Assembly (NCBI GenBank): GCA_023953905.1
Contig: JAMLJA010000002.1
Location: 260,465 to 324,464, forward strand
Source of the DNA: Rhizobiaceae bacterium
GTDB taxonomy: Bacteria > Pseudomonadota > Alphaproteobacteria > Rhizobiales > Rhizobiaceae
Direction of reading: 5' to 3'
Length of the DNA: 64,000 bases
The notes below the pieces were generated by a model that ran no database searches, was not told the origin of the DNA, and was given only the letters and a program-made list of their open reading frames with translations. Both the position numbers and the translations under genes were made by a program. This document shows positions 57,536 to 64,000 of this stretch, piece after piece. How positions within the stretch are numbered: the stretch's first letter is position 1; each line of letters opens with the position of its first letter.

Positions 57536-58732
57536 TTGGCTGATTTCAAGACCCTCGATCAGATCGGTGACATCAAGGGCAAGCGCGTCCTCGTGCGTGT
57601 CGACCTGAATGTCCCGATGGCCGACGGCAAGGTAACGGACACGACGCGGATCGAGCGCGTGAAGACGACCATTCTGGAACTCGCTGACAAAGGCGCGCGC
57701 GTGGTTCTGCTGGCGCATTTCGGCCGGCCCAAGGGCGCCCCGGACCCAGCATTTTCGCTCGATCCTATCGCTCGGGTGACATCGGACGTAATCGGTCGGC
57801 CGGTCACATTCATACCCGACACGATCGGCGAGCGGGCGCAGGGCGCGATCTTCGCAATGAACCCGGGCGATATCGCACTGCTGGAAAACACGCGCTTCGA
57901 CAAGCGCGAAGAGAAGAATGATCCTGAATTCACCGCTGAACTCGCCAAAGACGGCGACATTTATGTCAATGACGCGTTCTCGGCCGCCCATCGCGCGCAT
58001 TCCTCGACCGAAGGTCTGGCGCATCTTCTTCCTGCCTATGCCGGGCGCACCATGCAGGCAGAACTCGACGCACTCGAAAAGGGCCTCGGCAACCCTGCCA
58101 AGCCTGTGCTCGCAATAGTCGGCGGTGCCAAGGTTTCGACCAAGATCGACCTGCTCATGAACCTCGTCAAGAAAGTCGATGCCTTGGTTATCGGCGGCGG
58201 GATGGCCAATACCTTCCTGGCCGCGCGCGGAACGGACGTGGGCAAGTCGCTATGCGAACACGACCTCGCCGATACCGCCAAGCAGATCATGATCGAGGCC
58301 GCGAGTGCTGGCTGCGCCCTTGTCCTGCCCGTCGATGGGGTCGTGGCGAAGGAATTCAAGGCGGGAGCGACCAACGAGACCGTGTCAATCGACAAGGTGC
58401 CGGCTGACGCCATGATCCTGGATGTCGGACCAAAGACCATCGAAGCCGTGAATGGCTGGATCGATCGCGCCCAGACGCTGGTTTGGAACGGCCCGCTGGG
58501 TGCTTTCGAGATAACCCCTTTCGACAAGGCAACGGTCGCTGCCGCGCGGCACGCTGCCGAGCGCACCAAGGCAGGCAACCTGATCTCCGTGGCCGGTGGC
58601 GGCGACACGGTTGCAGCTCTCCATCACGCCGATGTGGCCGAGGACTTCACCTATATCTCCACGGCGGGCGGCGCCTTTCTTGAGTGGATGGAAGGCAAAC
58701 CACTGCCGGGCGTCGACGTGCTGAAGGCCTGA
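57536..58732 (+). CDS. pgk: phosphoglycerate kinase
   Basis: ATP-forming step of glycolysis, 398 aa. The start is TTG 57536, with GGAG upstream; [50 protein letters not shown] and the C-terminal [20 protein letters not shown] are family motifs. Full length. Divergent from the SDR gene. Confidence 0.98.
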   Translation: MADFKTLDQIGDIKGKRVLVRVDLNVPMADGKVTDTTRIERVKTTILELADKGARVVLLAHFGRPKGAPDPAFSLDPIARVTSDVIGRPVTFIPDTIGERAQGAIFAMNPGDIALLENTRFDKREEKNDPEFTAELAKDGDIYVNDAFSAAHRAHSSTEGLAHLLPAYAGRTMQAELDALEKGLGNPAKPVLAIVGGAKVSTKIDLLMNLVKKVDALVIGGGMANTFLAARGTDVGKSLCEHDLADTAKQIMIEAASAGCALVLPVDGVVAKEFKAGATNETVSIDKVPADAMILDVGPKTIEAVNGWIDRAQTLVWNGPLGAFEITPFDKATVAAARHAAERTKAGNLISVAGGGDTVAALHHADVAEDFTYISTAGGAFLEWMEGKPLPGVDVLKA

Positions 58733-58750
58733 GGCAGCGAGTCGCGTAGA

Positions 58751-59482
58751 GTGGAAAGCGACAAGTTCAGCCTGTCGACACTGCTGACCTGGCTCGCTCT
58801 GCCTGTATACGCCTGGCAAGGCGTGGGTGTGCGCATGCGGACTCAGCGTCTGCTGCCCGCAAAGGGCCGGGTGCGCGACCGGATCGACGGGGATGAACCG
58901 GAAATCAGTCTTCTTGTTCTTGGGGATTCCAGCGCCGCCTCGGTTGGGATTGACCAGTCAGATGGCGGAATCGCCGCGCAGCTTGCCGCGCTGATGAACC
59001 AGCGCACCGGACGGGCCGTGCGCTGGCGAGCGGCTGGCTTCAACTCAGCCACGGCGGGCACAATCCGCGACCACGTGGTGCCAAATCTCGATCATGAAGA
59101 ATGGACCCATATCGTTCTGTCCATCGGCACCAACGACACCAAGAATTTTCACACTGTGGGCCGTTGGGACCGGGAATTCGGCACGTTGCTCTATGCGTTA
59201 CGCGCCAAATGGCCGGAGGCCAGACTGGTCTGGTCGCCGGTCATCGACATGAAGCTCGTTCCCGCGCTCCCCAAGGCGCTCGCTTCCATTCTTGAGACGC
59301 GGGCGCGCGCGATCAACCGAATGGGAGTGCGCCTTTGCCGCGAGCGCAGCGCGGTCGCCGCATCAAGGCTGCCGGTTCTGGATGCTGCCCGCGGCTTCGC
59401 AAAAGACGGCTTTCATGCGTCCGAGGCTGGCTATCGCGCGTGGGCGGAGCATCTGGCCGATCTGATGCTGGCGCAGGATTGA
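58751..59482 (+). CDS. SGNH/GDSL-fold hydrolase
   Basis: A 243-aa esterase/lipase-fold protein. GTG start at 58751, 18 bp after pgk, so probably cotranscribed. Catalytic blocks: Ser in LLVLGDSSAASVGI (block I), Gly in AAGFNSATAGTI (block II), Asn in LSIGTNDTKNF (block III) and Asp-x2-His in DGFHASEAGYRAWA (block V). There is a hydrophobic N-terminal stretch LSTLLTWLALPVYAWQGVGV that may anchor it in the membrane. Substrate unknown. Confidence 0.88.
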   Translation: MESDKFSLSTLLTWLALPVYAWQGVGVRMRTQRLLPAKGRVRDRIDGDEPEISLLVLGDSSAASVGIDQSDGGIAAQLAALMNQRTGRAVRWRAAGFNSATAGTIRDHVVPNLDHEEWTHIVLSIGTNDTKNFHTVGRWDREFGTLLYALRAKWPEARLVWSPVIDMKLVPALPKALASILETRARAINRMGVRLCRERSAVAASRLPVLDAARGFAKDGFHASEAGYRAWAEHLADLMLAQD

Positions 59483-59507
59483 GCCCCTTGCAGCGCAACG
59501 CTTCGCG

Positions 59508-59537
59508 ATAAAAAAGGCCGCGACACTTGCCGCGGCC
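59508..59537 (-). terminator. terminator of the phytase-like gene
   Basis: Stem GGCCGCG (59516-59522) with CGCGGCC (59531-59537), loop of eight, followed in the minus direction by TTTTTT (complement of 59510-59515). Confidence 0.8.
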
Positions 59538-59577
59538 AGATCACGTCGATTTTCCGTGAGGTTCGGGGGCGCGGACC

Positions 59578-61779
59578 TCAGTTCGACGCGGAGATGTTTC
59601 CGAGATTGACGAAGATCGTCTCGCCTGAAGAATCGTCGACACCGTCATTGTCGGTGATGAAGAAGGCATTGCCTGCGGCATCGATCGCAAAGCCCTCGAC
59701 CTTGTCCACCACATAGCCGTTGGACGCGGCCTTCAGGTCCGGGATCAGATCGCGCTCTAGGGTCTTCTCAACAACAGGCAATTCGCCATCGAGACCGACC
59801 GGGCGAAACCCATCGAGCGCCACGCTGTAGAGATTCTTGGCGCTGGCATTGGCACCGATCTGATTGTCCCGCTCAAGGATGTACAGCTTGCCATCCGCGG
59901 CAGTTATCTCCGACAGACCCATCCAGCCGGCTTTCGGCTCGTCCAACGGGTAGCGAACGGCCGACCACTCCTTTGATTTCGGCTTGTATGCGAGCAGCTT
60001 CACCTGGCCCTTCGGATCGTCCTTCCATTCGCGCTGAACGGCCATCACGAGGGTGAGGTCATCCCCCTCGCCGATGGTGGTAATCCCCTCGAAGCCGAAA
60101 CGCGTCTCCTTGCCATAGAGTTCTGCGGGGAGCGCGATTTCTTGCTTGATCTCGCCCTTGGCATCGACGTGGTAGACGGCGTTAGGCACCAGCTTGTCTG
60201 GATTGCCTTCCGAGGCGACCCAGAAACCGCCTTCGCCGTCGACCGCCAGCCCTTCGATGTCAAGCTTCTGAGCTGGATTTCCGCTGCGAGTCACGACCGT
60301 CTTGGCGGTGATCACGGCCGGCGTCTGTCTCGCGTCGATCGTGTAGATCGCTGGTGCGTTGGAATAGACGGAGTCCGAAGCCGCATAGAGCCTGCCCGGT
60401 TCCGTCTTGTCCGCCGCCAATGCGCCGAGCGCGCCCCACCCGAGAGGAGTGCCATTTTCGGCACGATTTGCGGTGATCATAGGATAAATCGCCGTGCCTT
60501 CGGCGCGCTCGAAGATCATCACGTGAGAGCGTGCGGCACCGTCCTCGCCCAGATCGGTCTCGTTGGCACTGACGAAGAGATTGCGCGACGGGATCGCGAC
60601 CAGTCCTTCAGGTCCAATGCCGGACGGCAGCATCTGCAACAGCTTCGGTTCCGTGCCGGTATCCTCATAGACCCCGATGATGGAGCCGCGTTCAGACCCC
60701 ACGAAGATCAGCTTCTGATCTCCATAAGTGCCGACTTCGATGCCTTCGGGTTCCACACCCTTCTTGCCGCTGCGGTGCTCGGGATAGTGACCGAGATCGG
60801 CGACGGCGTATTCGAAGCTCGTGCCGGAATCGTGGAGCACTTCACCCGATCTGGAGAAGATCGTGAAACCGCGCGAGCCGCCATCCATGTCGCCCTCATT
60901 GGCGGTGACAAAGCGGTCATTGTCGAGCCAGCCCACGGCGTCAGGCTCGCGCACGATGTTCTCCTTCTTGCCGGAGAAATTCAGAGCGCCATCCTTCTTG
61001 GTATCGATATTCTCTAGCGAGACGCTGCCCGCGGAGAAGTGGGAAACGACTTTGCCGGTCGACGCATCGACAACGGCGATATGATTGTTTTCCTGCATCG
61101 TCACGACGATCTCGCCGGCATCATTAAAGTCAACGAATTCCGGCTCGACATCGGTCGGTGAGATTTCTGGCAGACCGGTCAGCTCGACGGTTCTTGTGGC
61201 GCCACAATCCGGAACGCCATCTGTCAGAGACAGAATTTTCAGGCTCCCGGTGGGAAGTTGTGGCAGGGCGCCATCGTTCAGATCTTCGTCGCGCTCATTC
61301 TCGATCGCGACGGCAAGGAACTTTCCGTCCTTGCTGGCCGCAACGGAATCCGGCTGCCCGCCGAGATCACAGGTTGCCTCGATTGCCTTGGAGGCAAGGT
61401 CTATGACCGTGAGATTGCCTGAGGGATTAGTATAGGATTCAGACGTGTTGACCCCAGCGAGCACCTTTCCGCCGACAACAGTCACGGACGTCGGCTCACC
61501 TTCGATCTTGACGATTCCGCCTGCCTTGGGCGCCTTCGCATCGGTGATGTCGACAAAGCCGACTGCACCCAGCGGACTGTCGGAATAGACCAGCGTGTTG
61601 CCGTCTTCGGAAACGGTGATGATCTCCGAGGAAGTCTCGGTGTTCTTGTCCAGATCGGCAGGCAAATTGTCTGCGACGGCAAATGTCGCCACGCGGTTGA
61701 AGACCATATCGGCCTTGGCGGGAAGCGAGGCCGACGCCAAAAGCGCGGCTGTCAGCAATGCGAGGCGTGTTGTGGACAT
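59578..61779 (-). CDS. secreted protein with phytase-like esterase domain
   Basis: A 733-aa exported beta-propeller-type protein. Signal peptide LALLTAALLASASLPAKA-D. The N-terminal half resembles a seven-bladed propeller with repeats such as KVVSHFSAGSVSL and REPDAVGWLDNDRFVTANEG. The C-terminal part (about 440-730) fits the esterase-like activity of phytase family: LDIEGLAVDGEGGFWVASEG, GFEGITTIGEGDD and VEGFAIDAAGNAFFITDNDG. Ca-dependent phosphate or ester hydrolysis is the family expectation; the substrate is unknown. The many Asp and Gly turns suit metal binding. Confidence 0.85.
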   Translation of the reverse strand: MSTTRLALLTAALLASASLPAKADMVFNRVATFAVADNLPADLDKNTETSSEIITVSEDGNTLVYSDSPLGAVGFVDITDAKAPKAGGIVKIEGEPTSVTVVGGKVLAGVNTSESYTNPSGNLTVIDLASKAIEATCDLGGQPDSVAASKDGKFLAVAIENERDEDLNDGALPQLPTGSLKILSLTDGVPDCGATRTVELTGLPEISPTDVEPEFVDFNDAGEIVVTMQENNHIAVVDASTGKVVSHFSAGSVSLENIDTKKDGALNFSGKKENIVREPDAVGWLDNDRFVTANEGDMDGGSRGFTIFSRSGEVLHDSGTSFEYAVADLGHYPEHRSGKKGVEPEGIEVGTYGDQKLIFVGSERGSIIGVYEDTGTEPKLLQMLPSGIGPEGLVAIPSRNLFVSANETDLGEDGAARSHVMIFERAEGTAIYPMITANRAENGTPLGWGALGALAADKTEPGRLYAASDSVYSNAPAIYTIDARQTPAVITAKTVVTRSGNPAQKLDIEGLAVDGEGGFWVASEGNPDKLVPNAVYHVDAKGEIKQEIALPAELYGKETRFGFEGITTIGEGDDLTLVMAVQREWKDDPKGQVKLLAYKPKSKEWSAVRYPLDEPKAGWMGLSEITAADGKLYILERDNQIGANASAKNLYSVALDGFRPVGLDGELPVVEKTLERDLIPDLKAASNGYVVDKVEGFAIDAAGNAFFITDNDGVDDSSGETIFVNLGNISASN

Positions 61780-61910
61780 TGATCCCTCTAAGTCGTCCTG
61801 AAAGAGGGTCTCACTTCGCGCGTGAACGTTTCAGTGGGATGACACGTCTATGAAGCTTGCATGACAATGCACATCCAAGCAGTTCTCGGCATTGGAACGA
61901 ACTGGACGGT

Positions 61911-62072
61911 TCAGCTGTGGTGGCTGAGAAGCGCCGTCAGCGAAATCGCTGCCAGGGCAGCGATCGCGAGTTTCCAGAAGTCCTTGCGACGGCGAAGTCC
62001 CGGCAGTCCGATCGGCTTGATGATCTGGATCGCCATCAGGCCGAGGATGATCAGCGAGAGTATTTTGGACAT
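61911..62072 (-). CDS. small membrane protein, 53 aa
   Basis: A 53-residue frame. It begins MSKILSLIILGLMAIQIIKP, a first membrane helix, has a short basic loop (GLRRRKDFWK), and a second helix (LAIAALAAISLTALLSHHS). The two-helix hairpin with a basic turn makes it a credible membrane protein. It lies between the phytase-like gene and propionyl-CoA synthetase on the minus strand. I do not know a family for it. Confidence 0.6.
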   Translation of the reverse strand: MSKILSLIILGLMAIQIIKPIGLPGLRRRKDFWKLAIAALAAISLTALLSHHS

Positions 62073-62230
62073 CAGTCCTTTGATCAGGCGCGTCCCGTGC
62101 TGTCAAAGATTTGTGTCGTAACCCAGCCGCCGCGGATACACATTTCTGGACAGTCGCGCCCCCACCCTTCGTCGGATGGACGCGCACGCCTCGCAGGCTT
62201 AAAGCAGGTCCGCACCGGAGGGAGGGTTTC

Positions 62231-64000
62231 ATGGCATCGACCTATCACCAAGTCTATGGCGGCTGGAAAAGCGACCCTGAGCGATTCTGGGCCGAAGCGG
62301 CAAAGGCCATCGACTGGTCCAGGCCGTGGGACAGCGTGTTCGACGCCGAAGCGGGCATGTATGGCCAATGGTTCGCAGGCGCGGAGTGCAACACCTGCCA
62401 TAACGCCCTGGACAGACACGTTGCGGGCGGAAGAGCCGACCAGCTCGCGCTTATCTATGACAGTCCGATGGCCCAAGAGGTTAGGAAATACACCTATACC
62501 GAGCTCAAGCGCGAGGTCGTCGCCCTTGCCTCGGTCATGAAGAACCAGGGCATCGCCAAGGGCGACCGTGTCATCATCTATATGCCAATGGTGCCCGAAG
62601 CGGTGTTCGCCATGTTGGCATGCGCGCGGCTCGGTGCAATCCATTCGGTCGTGTTCGGCGGGTTCGCCGCTCGCGAACTGGCGACGCGTATCGACGATGC
62701 GCGGCCAAAAATGATCATATCCGCCTCATGCGGCCTCGAACCGGGTCGCATCGTCGAGTACAAGCCGCTGCTCGACGGGGCCATCGAACTCGCAAAGTAC
62801 AAGCCTGAGCGCTGCCTGGTGCTTCAGCGTGAGCAACGACGCTGCGATCTGGTCGAAGGCCGTGACCTTGACCTTGCGGACCAGATGGCGCGCGAACGCG
62901 CGGCCGGGGCGAATGTCGATTGCGTGCCCGTGGCAGCGACAGACCCGCTCTATGTGCTCTATACCTCGGGCACGACGGGCCAGCCGAAAGGCGTGGTGCG
63001 CGATAATGGCGGACATATGGTGGCCCTGAAATGGTCCATGGAGAACGAATTCGGCGTCAAGCCGGGGGAAGTTTTCTGGGCAGCGTCAGATGTCGGTTGG
63101 GTCGTCGGCCATTCCTACATCGTCTACGCCCCGTTGCTGCATGGTTGCACCACGATCCTGTTCGAAGGAAAGCCGGTCGGCACGCCGGATCCGGGCACGT
63201 TCTGGCGGGTGATCGCCGATCACGGCGTCGTTTCCCTATTCACCGCGCCAACTGCTTTCCGCGCGATAAAGGGGCAGGATCCGGATGGTACTTTTATCCG
63301 GAAATATGATCTGTCTGGGTTGCGGGCGCTGTTTCTGGCGGGCGAGCGCGCCGATCCCCCGACCCTGGCCTGGGCCGAGGCGAAACTTGGCGTTCCGGTG
63401 ATCGATCACTGGTGGCAGACGGAGACCGGCCATCCCATCAGCCACAATCCGGTGGGCCTGGGTATGCTCCCCGTAAAACACGGCTCGCCCGGTGTTTCGA
63501 TGCCCGGCTTCGACGTCCAGGTTATTGACGATGCCGGCCACCCGGTTCCCCATGGCAAGATGGGCAATGTCGTCATCAAGCTGCCGCTCCCGCCAGGATG
63601 CCTGCCCACTCTGTGGCACGCAGACGACCGCTTTCGCGACGCTTACCTTGCGGAGTTTCCGGGCTACTACAAAACGGCCGATGCCGGCTATCTGGATGAT
63701 GACGGCTACCTCTTCATCATGGCCCGCACCGACGACATCATCAATGTCGCGGGACACCGGCTGTCCACTGGTGGGATGGAGGAGGTCGTGGCGGAACACC
63801 CGGATGTTGCCGAATGTGCCGTCGTTGGCATCGCAGACGCGGTCAAGGGGCAGATTCCCTGCGGCTTCGTCGTACTGAGTTCAGGACGCGACAGAGACGC
63901 GAACGAGCTGGAGCGCGAGATCGTCGCTCTCGTCCGCGACAAGATCGGCGCCGTTGCCGCCTTCAAGACAGTTATCCCGGTCAAACGACTGCCAAAGACG
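62231..64000 (+). CDS. prpE: propionyl-CoA synthetase (3' end outside window)
   Basis: ANL-superfamily acyl-CoA ligase, 590 residues visible, that activates propionate (or acetate) with ATP and CoA. ATG 62231 with GGAGGG upstream. YHQVYGGWKSDPERFWAEAA at the start fits PrpE rather than Acs; CNTCHNALDRH, then LYTSGTTGQPKGVVRDNGGH (AMP motif) and DHWWQTETGHPISHN (substrate pocket region) and TDDIINVAGHRLSTGGMEE (hinge). The C-terminal Lys region starts at KRLPKT, just at the edge. Propionate against acetate is a family-based call. Confidence 0.92.
   Translation, partial: MASTYHQVYGGWKSDPERFWAEAAKAIDWSRPWDSVFDAEAGMYGQWFAGAECNTCHNALDRHVAGGRADQLALIYDSPMAQEVRKYTYTELKREVVALASVMKNQGIAKGDRVIIYMPMVPEAVFAMLACARLGAIHSVVFGGFAARELATRIDDARPKMIISASCGLEPGRIVEYKPLLDGAIELAKYKPERCLVLQREQRRCDLVEGRDLDLADQMARERAAGANVDCVPVAATDPLYVLYTSGTTGQPKGVVRDNGGHMVALKWSMENEFGVKPGEVFWAASDVGWVVGHSYIVYAPLLHGCTTILFEGKPVGTPDPGTFWRVIADHGVVSLFTAPTAFRAIKGQDPDGTFIRKYDLSGLRALFLAGERADPPTLAWAEAKLGVPVIDHWWQTETGHPISHNPVGLGMLPVKHGSPGVSMPGFDVQVIDDAGHPVPHGKMGNVVIKLPLPPGCLPTLWHADDRFRDAYLAEFPGYYKTADAGYLDDDGYLFIMARTDDIINVAGHRLSTGGMEEVVAEHPDVAECAVVGIADAVKGQIPCGFVVLSSGRDRDANELEREIVALVRDKIGAVAAFKTVIPVKRLPKT

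Overview
The window is a 64 kb chromosomal segment of an alphaproteobacterium, very probably of the order Hyphomicrobiales (Rhizobiales) near the Phyllobacteriaceae/Brucellaceae. The evidence is the gene content and order: an atpHAGDC operon whose beta subunit has an Ala/Lys/Pro-rich N-terminal extension, a DUF4345 gene next to priA, the lptE-leuS pair, a zapA/DUF4164 pair divergent from tkt followed by gap and pgk, a Usg-family gene, and an RpoH-type second sigma-32. The sequence is GC-rich and almost fully coding. I see no rRNA, tRNA, insertion sequence, prophage or CRISPR array.

Layout. 1-4.9 kb: 3'-truncated lemA (leftward), a small tail-anchored protein, a pyridoxal-kinase-like gene, a DUF429 gene, then a three-gene phospholipid operon (CDP-alcohol phosphotransferase, lysophosphatidate acyltransferase, CdsA-like cytidylyltransferase) resembling ynbA/ynbC/ynbB of enterobacteria. 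5-9.6 kb: an L,D-transpeptidase, a small secreted protein, and a signalling locus in which a response regulator with a degenerate receiver diverges from a canonical OmpR-type regulator plus hybrid histidine kinase. 9.6-14 kb: an unknown membrane protein, an XRE regulator-SulP transporter operon with an operator-like region, a class II aldolase and an unknown protein. 14-19.4 kb: ATP synthase F1 operon. 19.6-28.9 kb: housekeeping genes (DUF4345, priA, fructose-6-phosphate aldolase-type transaldolase, a FAH-type hydratase, an acyltransferase, lptE, leuS, yggS).

28.9-43 kb is the accessory part: an EamA exporter, usg, and a tryptophan-to-anthranilate-to-anthraniloyl-CoA cluster (AFMID-type formamidase leftward; MarR, a broken enoyl-CoA hydratase, cupin, 2-aminobenzoate-CoA ligase, kynureninase and tryptophan 2,3-dioxygenase rightward), followed by a radical-SAM/SPASM protein with an N-terminal DUF4214-like region and a complete HAAT-type (branched-chain amino acid-like) ABC transporter. 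The cluster is controlled from one divergent region that holds a 28-bp near-perfect palindrome over a promoter and a 25-codon leader ORF ending in Trp that overlaps the MarR start. The 2-aminobenzoyl-CoA monooxygenase/reductase, expected by analogy with other anthranilate-CoA clusters, is not in the window.

43-52.5 kb: rpoH2, an M48 lipoprotein protease, a TPP-riboswitch-controlled thiBPQ operon diverging from thiamine pyrophosphokinase, an ABC-F protein, zapA and DUF4164. 52.8-64 kb: central carbon genes tkt, gap and pgk, with a Dabb protein, an SDR, an SGNH hydrolase, a phytase-like secreted protein, a 53-aa membrane protein and a 3'-truncated propionyl-CoA synthetase.

The most interesting signals are the divergent control region and leader ORF of the kynurenine cluster, its frameshifted hydratase, the DUF4214-radical SAM protein embedded in it, and the canonical/degenerate response-regulator pair.
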